From contig WBMZ01005334.1 in NCBI GenBank assembly GCA_013400975.1, positions 43,675 to 107,674 on the forward strand: DNA of 64,000 nucleotides, read 5' to 3'. A program made the translations under genes and the position numbers. The notes beneath the pieces were generated by a model. It ran no database searches, was not told where the DNA came from, and saw only the letters and a list, made by a program, of their open reading frames with translations. This document shows, piece after piece, positions 39,452 through 51,123 of the stretch. The stretch is from Atrichornis clamosus (lineage: Eukaryota; Chordata; Aves; Passeriformes; Menuridae). Position 1 is the first letter of the stretch. Every line of letters starts with the position of its first letter.

Positions 39452-41518
39452 GTATGTTGTATCCACATTGAACCCATTTTGTGTTCCTGAGCTAGCCTCT
39501 GTGTCAGGCAGTTGCACTTAACAGAAGGTTTTATTATGCTCCCTGCCCCATTTGAGGTGAAGTTTGCACAGATGATTACACATTATTTTAATTCCTCTTG
39601 CAAAAGACAAGAATTCAAGCAGAAATTTCAACATGCTGTTAAGCTGCTTTTTTTGCATATTCATAGGCTTGCTCTTCATTCTCCAGAGTTTGCCCTTTTT
39701 TTCCTACCTTAAATTGGCTGGATTTTGACTGGTATCTGCCAGCGCTCACCTAGGAGACAAGAGGGCAAGGTTCCGCTATCAAAAATGCTGGGAAAAGCAT
39801 CACACTTCAGAGATGCTACGACATCCTCCTACTCCCTCAGCTGCTGTTTTGCAGCCGTGGGGATTTCCCTAGCCACACACGAGCACCCTGAGAAGGGGAA
39901 CACCAGCTGTAACCTTCCAGTCAATACCTGCGTGGCAGCGCTGGCAAAACATTGCTCCCCACAGCTGCACTCAAGGGCTTTCAGGCATCAGATGCATTTT
40001 TGTGGTTTTCATTTTGGAGCACCACCAGAACTTTTCCTAGCATTTGCGGCTCATAGCGGGGGTTATAATTCTTCATAGGGATGATCTGAAGAGGAGTGAA
40101 TGTAATTTACATTTCAGTGCTCGGAACTCTGTTAAAATCAGAGCATTCAGAGATGGCTTGACCTGCACTGCGGCTGGTAGCAGGGCTTCTCTCTAACACT
40201 ACCAGAGAAGGGATGTGCTAGGTGCAAACAGTAACAACATAACCCTCCAAATTATGTCAGTCACCCCCACTCCAAACTTCCCAAAGGTGAATATCCTGCC
40301 TAAGGAATTCTGTGATTTCTTTCGTAATTAACGAAGGAAGTATTTTAGTATCAGGGTGTTCTTGAGTGTGAACTTCCAGAATTGTTTCAAACTACGTGTT
40401 TGCAAATGTGCTTGACATTTCAGCAATTTCATTTCAGTTTATAGAAATAATGTCGGTTAAACAAGGAGTGAAAGGCAACACATGATGATTTCCCAATCTA
40501 TCAGCATTCCCATATGTTTTTAAAGATAAAAAACAAACACAGATGGCTTTGACTTCATGGAATTTTTCTATAAGGCCTCAGTAACAACCTTGGAGCCTGC
40601 CCCCGTATTTATAATAGTAAGTAATAGCATAGCCGTATTTTTAGCACATTGGTGCACCAGAATATCTGTGGCAGAACACACACTGACATTTATGGGAGTG
40701 TTTGAAAAAAAAATAAATAAATGGTAAGACCGCCTATTTGGACATGAATGGAAGACTGCCCTGTGCTAACAGAACACAAAAACATTTCCACAAAATTATT
40801 TTACATTGAAACCCTGAGAATTTGTAGCATGATAGGCATTTTTGCTTCTTAAGCACTCCCTTTCAGGCCTTACTGCTATTATTTGCAATTGACAAGGACT
40901 TCAAATTAACTATGGAAAATACAGTAGTTTGAACCTTTTCCAGTGCAAAAGCATTTGGATATTTTCCAGACTTTTGGAGAGTTCATGCTTCCTTAAGTGG
41001 CTCACTTTTTGTACTTTTTATTGTCTGTCCCTCTTTCCAGCTAATGGTTGTAATTATAGTTTTATCTGACAAATTTCTAAAGGTAGGAAGGGTGGATCTT
41101 GGAACCAAACCCTAAGGGCCAGGTTGTTGGCAAGTCCCAAAACCAGTGCATGAAAAAAGAGAAGAAACAGAGGTAAAACATAGCAGATGGAGCCCAAGCA
41201 CCAGAGTAGAAAACCTTTCTCAAAGTGATGAGCCTCCTGCTCTTCTCAAACACCATCAGCACCTAGAAAATATTAGAGAGAGGAGTGGGGGACGGGAGGA
41301 AGATAAGAAAGGGGAACACCCTCTGTAAGAGTGGGCGTCATGAGCTTTCCATTAAAGATGCTATGTCTGATATTCCAACATTTCCTGGGAAGGTTGGATT
41401 TGGTGGGTGTAAGGACTGTCATGCCACCCAGGTCTAAGGAGCAATGCATGACATTATCTGTTGGATGTGAAATGATTATATGATATTTTCTAAACTGGTA
41501 TAATTTTCAAATGTGTTC

Positions 41519-41554
41519 CGTGTGTGTGTGTGTGTGTGTGTGTGTACGTGTGTG
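41519..41554 (+). repeat. (TG)n microsatellite
   Basis: Twelve perfect TG units at 41521-41544 are followed by an interrupted acgtgtgtg tail. It is intronic in MBNL2. UG repeats in RNA are binding sites for CELF and TDP-43 type proteins (established); use here is not shown. Confidence 0.95.
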
Positions 41555-41936
41555 CTAAATCTTAAGAAAGGTTTTGCTGCTGGAATATATATAAAACTTA
41601 ATTGTTTTATATAACTTCTCTGCTTTCTTAACCACTGGCTCCCCTAATAAAAAGTGTGGGGCTTGACTTAGCATGGCTTACCTCCGAAGTTCAGCACTTT
41701 GTTTGTTTTACATCACTTTGATTGCTTTGTCACCTTCTCCTTATTGTTTGGTGAATGATCTTAAAAACAACAGATCTTTTCTCTCTTCCCATTGCTGTTT
41801 GTTAGTGTTTCTGTAGCCTCTAGAGGAGGAACTTTGTGTGTTCTCTGGGGACTGTTCTTGGGTAAGGTCATTCATAGTTAAGCAAGTACTGCAATGATCC
41901 GATAAGGGGCTGCAGTAGTAATTAAGCAGAAATACA

Positions 41937-41978
41937 GGAAGCATATGTCTCGACTCTGGAAGCATATGTATTGACTCT
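41937..41978 (+). repeat. 21-bp tandem duplication
   Basis: Two adjacent 21-bp copies beginning ggaagcatatgt and ending gactct differ at a few bases (ctc versus att). Simple local duplication. Confidence 0.85.
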
Positions 41979-42766
41979 GTATCAAATATGCACGTACCTG
42001 GCACTAGTCTCCTTACCAGCTTCCCTTCACCAGCTTGCTGTATGCACTGTACTGAAAATAGGCTGATCTCTTGTTTTCATTTGGCCTGTCCGGAAAGATT
42101 AAAGGTGGACTAGGCACCAAAACCAAACTTGCCTGGGATGGCAGGTGAACAGTCCTTCAGCAGCATCCCTGAGGTGCGCTGGGAGCCTTCTGATGGAATC
42201 TTACACACTTTGAGGTGTGGCTCTTGGGGACTTGCCAAAGTACTGTTTCCTTTGTGTTAAGAATAGGTACATTATCATCAAACGCAAATTTGGCAAAGCC
42301 CCTGCAGAAGAATATTGCCATAATTCCATTTTAACTTCTTCCCCTGCCACATGTCAAAAAGTTGGTGAATGTTGATCTATGTAACATTAAGCTGTCTGAA
42401 TTATGCAATGAGTTCTAAAATTCCCAGATACTGTGATTTTTAACCAAAGATGTTTCTATAAACAAAAACCTGTTGCTGCAAAAGTACTAAGTGAAAGGAT
42501 AAAATTAATAAGTAAAAAAGTTTATGAAGTATCTTAAATATGCACAGAAACATGCCAAAACCCACACAGTATATTCAGGAGCTTAGTAAGAACTCCTGAA
42601 TCTCTTTTTTGTGTTAGAGCAAAACTATGAATGACCTTACAGTTTCATTTAACTAACTTACTTCTCTGTGGTTATGCTTGAATCTCACTTTGAATGTTAA
42701 CTCTAAACAGCTAACCTGTTTCTTCCCTTTATCCACTTTTTTCACCTATCATTGCATGACACGCAG

Positions 42767-42802
42767 GGTCAGTTTTGTGCATGACACCCGCTACCAGTAT
42801 TG
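42767..42802 (+). CDS. MBNL2: MBNL2 36-nt alternative exon
   Basis: This exon is 36 nt, phase 1 at both ends. With the leftover G it encodes GSVLCMTPATSI and passes one G on. Inclusion adds 12 residues without changing the downstream frame. The equivalent MBNL1 exon is alternatively spliced and affects self-association. The acceptor is acgcag and the donor TTG|gtaggt. Only twelve codons long, it is identified by family sequence and phase. Confidence 0.95.
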
Positions 42803-44216
42803 GTAGGTTCCAAATTTCTTTATTGATCTCTTTTTTTATACTGTATTTGATGTATATTCAACTTGTTTCAAAAATCCTAGGTGAGATTTAGACACTGACT
42901 AGAATTAAAGGTTCGCTTGTCCTTCTGGTTGACTTTGCAGAGTGTTTAGATTTGTAGATGAAAGCTGCAGTTTAGACATGATATCACCTGCTATAACAAC
43001 TACACTGCAAAAGCATAATACCATGAATTCCAGTCTGCTTTTCAGTTTTCAAAGTTTTATTTCTCTTTATATTTTATATTGTCTAGTACTATAAAATCAT
43101 AAAATACTGGTAAAAGCCAGCAAATTTCATCAGTGTTTTAAAGTTTCATAGTGGTGTGCCTATTTCTCCTTTGCTGTGTGTTAGAAAGTTTTATCAGCGT
43201 TTCCCAGAAATGCCTGCTTTGATCCACAGAGGTTCTGTTGAAACTTGTGATCTGAATCTCACTCCTCCTTTAAATATATTTGCAGCTTGAAATTAACATT
43301 TTGGGCATGCAAAGTAGAAGTCCGATGCAACAGCCTCTGAGACAGAAGAGTAATCTTTTTCTGTAGTCCTACCCCAGTTATTTTATTTTTGGTTTTTGGG
43401 CCTACTCAGATAAACAGTTAAAATATCAAGCCTTTAAAACATCAAGTTAATAATTCCCCCAAGAAGATGCTGATTAAAATTCATTCGTAAAATGAGCAAA
43501 AGCAGTGTCTTTTACAAAATCGATCTTGCTTTTTTAGATCAAACAAAGTAGTATTTATATCAGGATAATTATTATCATCCCTCTCCTGATTTTTGCCTCA
43601 AAGCAGATGGTAATTTAACTCTGATAAAGTCAAACAGTTATGCAGTGCTAGTAAGAAAAAAAAGCGTAAATTGGATTATAAAGGAAGACAGCGAGTATCT
43701 GGCTTACTTCAAAATGAAGATACATGAAAATAATTCATCTTTAATTGTGTTTAAAAATTAAGACAAACATTTAACAGTTTTCTTCCCAGTACAAGCCACT
43801 GGTGGTTTTTTAGTAGAATTTTATTTTGGAGTGCTTTATATCTGTACTGGGGGAAAACAAATTACCCATGTAACAGTCCTCAGGTAACAAGCTATTTTGG
43901 TAAAGGCCTCATTTGCGCAAGTAATCTTCTTCTTAGAGATAACACTCGCATTTTCAGTGGTCCTTTCTTTTTTTCTGGGAATCGCCGATTGTGTTGACAA
44001 CCTTCCTTTAATTGTACTTGTAATAAGCTATTTTCCCTTTTTTTTTTATTTCTCCGCCACGCTTACTCGCTTTGCACTGTGATTGCATGCCATCTGCCGG
44101 TTTAACCCATGACGATGGCTTGCCGCTCTTGATATTCACCATGCCAAAAATACCACTTCTCTTACCATAATGCTGCACCCTCCTGTTCATTGCTTCCATG
44201 GTTCCCCTCCTGAAAG
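42803..44216 (+). other. MBNL2 intron, 1414 nt
   Basis: This AT-rich intron lies between the 36-nt and 95-nt exons. Its last 187 nt form an AG-free, YGCY-rich zone annotated separately. Nothing else is recognised. Confidence 0.85.
44028..44216 (+). promoter_or_regulatory. 187-nt AG-exclusion zone with YGCY cluster before the 95-nt exon
   Basis: After the AG at 44026-44027 no further AG occurs until the acceptor AG at 44215-44216. The zone includes a T10-type tract at about 44037-44048, a possible remote branch-point/pyrimidine pairing far from the exon. It contains ten YGCY tetramers, about three times the chance number. A very long AG-free zone implies a distant branch point, as established for a class of alternative exons. 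Control by MBNL proteins is inferred. Confidence 0.7.
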
Positions 44217-44311
44217 TACCCATGATGCACAACGCTACGGCCGCCACTGTCTCTGCAGCAACAACTCCTGCAACAAGTGTTCCCTTCGCCGCAACAGCCA
44301 CAGCAAATCAG
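44217..44311 (+). CDS. MBNL2: MBNL2 95-nt frame-switch exon
   Basis: This exon is 95 nt, phase 1 in and phase 0 out. It encodes [19 protein letters not shown] followed by [13 protein letters not shown], the family's Ala/Thr-rich C-terminal segment. Because 95 is not a multiple of three, inclusion changes how the terminal exon is read: with it the protein ends in IILK, without it in the long tail ending QTAC. The splice sites are weak: the acceptor is cctgaaag and the donor CAG|gtttgc, consistent with regulated use. Confidence 0.96.
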
Positions 44312-46262
44312 GTTTGCTCCTTTTAAAGCTTTCTTTCACAAGATCCTGAACTCTAAATGAGTGCTGAGATTTTTATTTTAATTTTTTTTTAACAAAAAAA
44401 ATTCTCACTGAGAATTTTTTTTAATTTCTGTGTTTACCCCATCAAATTTTACTTTTATTTTTAAGTCGTTTATAGCAAGTGTTTGTGGGACAGGTTGCAC
44501 TTATTTAGAGTTAACATTTGTTGCAAATAATGATGTAGCTGTGTTTTGTGTTGCGATGTTTGTACCTAATTATTGTGTAATTAACCCAGCTGGAGTTAGA
44601 ATCACCGTAGTACTGGACTACTTACAAAAGTCTATTATTAACTCCTAAGTTCAAAAGGAAGATCATCACAGGTTTCAAACATTCAGGTGTGTTAATGTAG
44701 CCTTCTCCATGAGCTGCGCAAGTGGCTAATTTGTAAGCATGGAAGCTGTCAAAAGTCACACGCAGGACAAGGCAACTGGAAAACAAAAAGAAGAAAAGAA
44801 AATTTAATGTTTTCTGTAAATGTTAGCGATCAAAACAGCACTCAAGATATTTAAGACTATGCCTTTATGTTTGAAAGTGTATCTTTAACCTGGGAATTAT
44901 ATTTCCTTAAGGAAAGACATTGTTAGAAAGAACCCTGAAAGTTATTGACAGAGGCAAGCTAGGAAAGGTGATCCTTTCTCCTCTTCTTCTGCAGTTTATT
45001 ATGTTAGTGGCATTTTTCATTTTGATAGGGTTTCCCCTCCTCCTGTAGGACCTGATTGCTGGGGAAGACATATCTGTTGCAGCCCATAGTGTGTAGCTTT
45101 GACTCCTGTGTTGGGGCTGCAGACATTCCCACCCTGATGTGCCCAGCATCTGCCGGGAAAGGAGTTTGCATAGCAGTTGGGTCACTCTGGCTTTTCTGTT
45201 GCTTTGGGACCATGCTCAGGCACTTCTATCTGAGAAATGTTTCCCCTTAGGTTCTGACAGGTCAGACTGAAAAGGAAACAAGCAGATTTGCTCACCAAGA
45301 GAAAGCAAAGGGCTACATCCCCATCATCTTTTCTTGTGTTGCTCCTGGACAGACTGACAAGCTGTTGCAGACCCAGTAGAAATGCTCTCCTGTTGGTTCA
45401 TTCCCCTCCACTTGCCAAGGACTTAGAAAGAATCAGTGAAAATGTTTTGTTTAATAATGTTGTACTAACAGGTTTATTTTTTTTTTACTGTCATTCCCTA
45501 AACTGTTTAAGTATCCCGTGGAAAAATAGAAGTTGCTACAAGAGTTTATTTTTAATAATATAGGAAAAATATACTACCTCTGAAATACGCCCTACTTCCT
45601 TAAAGAAACACAAACCAGTCCACTTTCTTTTTTTTTTTTAAGGTTGCCAACACTGTGACTTTTTTTCTTCTAGCATTTTCATCAAAAGGGGGTTGTTGTT
45701 TTGTGCTTTTCTGAGAGCTAGCTTGTAAAAAATTCTTAGGATAAGGATGAAAGTGCAGCAAGCAAACAGTGCATTTCACAGTCCTTGCCAGAACAGTGTA
45801 TGCAGCAGAAAATCGTTTGGTAATGTCCAGTGTAGTTCTGTGATCCCAAAGTGGTAACACAGGGACTTGAAGATGCCAAGGGCCTATGAGAAAATGGGAT
45901 GGTCTGGAGAGGGGTTCAGCTAGGGACCCTCTCCAGCACAGGAATGCAGCTGGGACAGCCCCACCACCCGCACTCCTGAGTGCCAGAGGGGCCAGCTGTG
46001 GCTGAAGGTAGAATAAATACATGTATGCCTACAAGAGAACCAGTGAGCAGTCTTTTTTTTCTGGTTAATGGGAACACTTTTACACAATGAACTAGTGCCA
46101 CTGAGAAGACATAGGTGTGTCTTAATGCACTTTCTCATCTAGCAGGATGGCAGACAGAGCCCCTCCTTTCCCAGTGCAGATTTTGTTTGCATTGGAGGAT
46201 TAGAGCATTTTAAATTTAAAAGGAGTTGTAGAAAGTGTCTGTATTTATTTAGTTGCATATAT

Positions 46263-46290
46263 TTGTGTGTGTTTGTGTGTGTGTATACAT
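46263..46290 (+). repeat. interrupted (TG)n tract
   Basis: TG units are interrupted by gttt and end in gtatacata. Short intronic microsatellite. Confidence 0.85.
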
Positions 46291-48188
46291 ACAATTCCAT
46301 GCTGAAATTAATGGATGGTTTAACTGGAGGACAGGTTTTCTCTTGTTTAACTTCAGCCGTTTGGAAGCTTGGCCTTGGGAGCTGTTCTTGTTGGCTTCTG
46401 TGTCATATGCCATCTTTTTTTTCTCACTCCTGTCTTTGCTTTAGTCATTGCGAGTCTTTAAGAGCTACTGAAAAAACCCATGTATTTCAAAGTAGAGAAG
46501 ATAGTAGTAGTTCCTTCTTCCTTATAAGAGACAAAACTCCAAGTTTTCTGTTTATTTGCAACCTCCTAAGATTGGAGACAAAGCTACAGCACTAGGAAAG
46601 GCCCCACAGCAACTCTGTGGTCCTAATTCTCGGTGTTTCTTTAGCCCAAGAAACAGGGGGGGAGCAGGTTATTAACTTGGTAATTAACACGACTTTGTTC
46701 ATAGTCATTGCATTCTTTCTGTCCTCTTGTATGGGTTTAAACTCTCCTGAGTGTTTCAGAAAAGGACTTTTTTATTCCCAACCAGATTAAATTTCCTTTC
46801 CTGGTCTGTGCTGCACTGCTTCACATATCTGTGAGGTACAGTTTCCTCTTTCCAGTGTCTCTACCAAACTTTTTTTTTTTTCACAACCTGCAACGTTCAC
46901 CCTGTCCTGTTTCAGCTCCCACGGCTTCTTCTCACAATTCTGGGCATGAGAAGAAAGCTGTAGCAGGGCTTAATCTTTTAGCTTAATAGCATTTGATTTC
47001 GTATTCTGACCTGGGGAAAGATTGCTGGTCTTCCTTGGATTGAGTGCGATGATCCCAGTGTCTGAAGCACATGTAAAAGGGAAACATCAACATCCCAAAA
47101 ATTACAGAGTTTCAGTTGATGGCTAAAAAAACCTAATAACTGCGTTGGGTCCAGTAAATTATTATAGTATGTGCTTGTCAGCTTGTATTTTGAAAAAAAA
47201 ATCACTATGTCTCATGTCTTCTGTACGGCCTTTCTTTTGGAAAATAACATGAATAAGGACTCAAAATGCACCTGCATTGACCCATGCACAGTCAGTCACG
47301 CTTGGCCAGCCACTCTGGGCATTGTGTGTTCAAAGTATGGCATGAGGCACGTGAGGAGATTGTGTGGGGTTAAAGGCTATACTATAGTACATCTGTGCAG
47401 GGTGACACCATTTAAGAATATATGGAAAATTGGGAATTTCCTGATGTACAAAGGTTAGGTTTTAAAACCAAAGTAATTTTCTTGCAGGGTACTGCAGAGG
47501 GGAAGAGAATCACTTTGGCTCAGTGCAATGTAAACAGGATACAGTAAAAGTGCTTTAGCAAACCCTGTTTTACAAAGCCTGATTAAAAACCGACTGATGA
47601 TACAAGAGCTGGTGGTGTTGCTGTTCCCTTGAGGGAGTGTCCCACTTACTGTAGCTGCCGTGCTGTGGTGAGAGGGAATGGAGGGGAGGCGACTTCAGCT
47701 TTCCAGTGAAAGGCAGGTGGAAAGGTACCTGAGGAGTCCAGGAACATGACTGGTCAGAGGTGAGAGGCCCTTCCCCTTTTCCTTCTTCCCTCCTTCACAA
47801 TTGCTCCAGACGTTCCCACCAGAATGGGGCTTGAAGCCTCGGTTGCTTAACCTCACTTCAGCCATAGGTCCTTAGTGAGCTTTCACTTCAGTTGTTGTTT
47901 GGGGAAGCCGACAGCATTTCCTTGGAGCAAAGTTCCAAGTTGTGTGAAATGATGGTGAGAAGCAGCATTAGGGCATGTATACAGAGCGTTTGGTCCTGGC
48001 TCCCTCTAGTGCATGCATGTGGGCAGAGGTGTGTAAAAGGTCCTGCTTAAAATATTAATACAGTCTTTGTGTGTAAAAATATACTTAAGAGATCTGTAAC
48101 AAAGCTTTTAATTGTTACTTCCGTAGCTAGTGGATTGGCAGTACTCCAGCAAGCAAGGAAACTGTTGCCTGCTCAGCTTCACTCACAG

Positions 48189-48517
48189 GTAGAATCACAG
48201 AATCATTTAGGTTGGAAAAACCTCTAAGACCATGGGGTCCAACTGTTAACCCAGGACTGCCAAGTTCTCCACTAAACCACGTCCCTAAGTGCAGCAGCTA
48301 CACGCGTTAAATACTTCCAGGGATGGTGACTGCTTTGGGCAGTCTGTTCCAGTGCATGGCAACCATGAAGTAATTTTGCCTAATATCCAATCTAAACATC
48401 CCCTGGTGCAGCTGGTGGCCGTTTTCTCTCATCCTATCACTTGTTGCTTGGGGGAAGAGACCAACCCCCACCTTGCTACAACCTCCTTTAAGGTAGTTGT
48501 ACAGGGAAAGAGCAATA
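48189..48517 (-). mobile_element. CR1 LINE 3' end, 5'-truncated
   Basis: About 330 bp reading on the + strand as the reverse complement of an avian CR1 3' end. It begins agaatcacagaatcattt, the complement of the terminal ATTCTGTG-type repeat, followed by the usual ggttggaaaaacctctaag and later cctaatatccaatctaaac and cacttgttgcttgggggaag. Severe 5' truncation is normal for CR1. It is intronic and antisense to MBNL2. No target-site duplication is expected or seen. Confidence 0.93.
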
Positions 48518-50670
48518 TTTACTGATTTTTTTAGGTTAAGAATGTACAGTGCTGTAATTTCAGGATGCTATAAAAGTCATGGATTTTAAGGAAAATTATT
48601 TTGGACATTTGTTTCTCTTCTTGTTTGCTGTATGAGAAAATACAGGATTAGAAACTTGGGGAAAGATTAGATAGAGCCCACTTGGAGGTGTTGATATTCA
48701 TGTTAATGTGAATGCAGAAAGATGTGACTTGCTCTACCCTGCATGCCAGAGATGGCTTAACAGAGGATGATTTATACTAACATTATTTGAGAGACCTGTT
48801 ATGCTGAATTTTGGGGCTGAAGTTCAATTTAAAATAATGGCAAGCACCTGCTTGTGCAGGCTTTAAATTTCTAAGTAGAAAGCCTCACTACTGTTCCATT
48901 TATAGATATACCTTGCTGAGTCCCACAAGGATTAGAAGGTTAGGACTCAGCCCAAATTTAAGACACTTAAGTGTTGTTGTCTAAGTGTAGATGTCTATGT
49001 GCAAGATACAAGTTTAAGTACCCATTGCAGACTATGAAATTTATCAGCCCAGTCAGATGAAGTCTGGAGAGCAGTTGGCTTATCCTTCAAAAGTCTCACA
49101 GGGCTTGGTTCAGTTGCCTAAACATGGGTCTAGTGAGAATTGAGATTGGCCTGAGATAACCTTGGCTGTCTAGGTTACCCAGGACATTTTCACAAGCTTG
49201 GCTGATGCAATACAGGACCTACAGGCAAACCTGCACACTTTCTTCTGGACTGGCAGCTGGATAACACGCAAGAGACCTTAGTCCAAGTGGTACTAAAACC
49301 CTGGTGAGTAAATGACCTGAACCTGCAGCTGGTGATCACATGAAGGGATCTCCAGGCTTTGTTGACTTACTGACTAGGTTGTATCACCTCAGAGAGTGTG
49401 GTGGGGAGTTAAGACACCAGCATTTCTGTGTCCTAATCTGTGTCCTCAAGATCGGTGAGTGTTTCCTTAATTCCGGGTTATTAGAGGACAATTACCAAAT
49501 TCCAAATGATTTCAAGCGATGTGAGTCTTGCTCACATCACATCAGTTCAGAACAGTACATGGCTTTATTTTTTGTAGCAATGAAAATGGGCCAGAGACTG
49601 GCAGTATAAAAATAGCATTAGAGTGAATTCTGCTTAAAGTTTTTATTTAGTGACAACATTCTTCTACTGGTTATATGACCTTTTACTAAGAAGGAAAAAT
49701 TAAAGAACAGATCCAATAGAAAAATGAAATACTTAGGGGCTTTGTCTAAAAAGAAATATAGGATCAACAGGCTGTCTCATGCTAAGGCTTGTGATTATCT
49801 GGCACAGCTGTTTTAAATTATGCATCAGCATTCGCACTGAATTAGGTGGCAATTATGCAGATATTAATTATGAAATCATTCAGTAGCCTTCAGTTCTGTC
49901 AAAATCTGTTAGAATACAATGAAGTGAAAATAAAAATAGTTATGTTTGAGTGTCACAAACAAAAGGACAATTAAAATATTTGCCCCAGAATTCAAAAACT
50001 AGTTAACAGATCGTGAAATACAAACATGCCAGACTTTTGGGATTTGGGATGCTGTGGAGGGAGGAGAGCAGAGCCAGGACGTGCAGCAACAGAGCACCTC
50101 TCCTTAACAAGGTGCCCACAGAGGCAGCACCACTCCCAAGGAAGGCAGATTCTTCTTACACCAAAATGTCACGTGGCACCTACTCAAGCTGATCTCTCCT
50201 TCTGCACAAAGCAGAAGCACCACTTGCTCCCTCTTGCAGATATTCCTTGGTGTCCCCCAACAGGGCTTCCTCTCCAGCCTACCCCTCCTACCCAGGGAGG
50301 CCTTCTGGCAGGGCAGAGGGTTGTCCATAGCGCTGCTGACAAGGCTTTTACTGCTTCACATTCCCTTTCTTCCTTGTGGAAACCTGCTGTATTTGTAAAC
50401 AGGGAGAAGAGTAGCAATATACGGAGAAAATTAATTGAAAAATCTGGTAAATAGTAGGAAATGGACTTTTTTTGTTGTTTAAAAGCAAGCTTTTGGGAAC
50501 AAATGTTATTTACATCCTTAGTGCCAGAATACAAGAACATTACAAATAAGAACCTATGCAAAATTCATGTTAGTGGTTTGAAAACCTTTAATTGCTGTTT
50601 CTGAGGGAATGAGGGAAAAGGGAGGAAAGCACTTCTGCTGGGAATAATGAGTATCTAAGCAATTTTTGTC

Positions 50671-50688
50671 TTTTTTTTTTTTTTTTTT
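50671..50688 (+). repeat. poly-T tract (T18)
   Basis: Eighteen uninterrupted T within the last MBNL2 intron. No attached SINE body is recognised. Confidence 0.95.
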
Positions 50689-51063
50689 GACTGAAAGTGT
50701 TGATCTGAAAATTCCATAAGGTTCCAAGTTAAATGCTCCTATAGAAAATTCTGTTCTAACAACAGAAATGGCAATTTGAATATGGCTTGAAAAAGCCCAA
50801 AAGAGGAGACAGAGGAACAGGTTCTGTTCTCAGGCACATTATCAGAGAGAATGCTTGGGCATCTAGCAGGCCCATCTGTGGGGCCTTGGCACCTGGGATG
50901 CAGGATTGGACATCTTGCCCTGTACCTGCACCAGGCTGGAAAAATGAACCTAAGTGGCCCTTGATCATGAAGAGTCATTTCTCTAGAGAAGGTGTATAAA
51001 TAGCAATACCTTCTCACGTTAGGAAAGGCAGAATTAAACAGTTTGCTGCTTCTTTTATGCTAG

Positions 51064-51123
51064 ACACCTAAGAATCACAAGCCTCAATTCAATCAGGTTA
51101 TCTTGTCTGACACCGAGTTACAG
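51064..51123 (+). other. cryptic 60-nt exon candidate
   Basis: A pyrimidine-rich stretch ending in tag (51061-51063) and a very strong donor, cag|gtaagta at 51124, bracket 60 nt. It has no stop in frame 0, the frame that follows the 95-nt exon, nor in frame 1. Being a multiple of three, it would not change the terminal frame. The encoded 20 residues resemble nothing I know in MBNL2. It may be a pseudo-exon, and no conservation can be tested here. Confidence 0.3.

Larger units (their letters stand above)
39452..42766 (+). other. MBNL2 intron, 3315 nt
   Basis: The intron contains a TG microsatellite at 41519-41554 and a 21-bp tandem duplication at 41937-41978. No gene or transposon is recognised. 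It ends with a short pyrimidine tract and acgcag. Confidence 0.85.
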
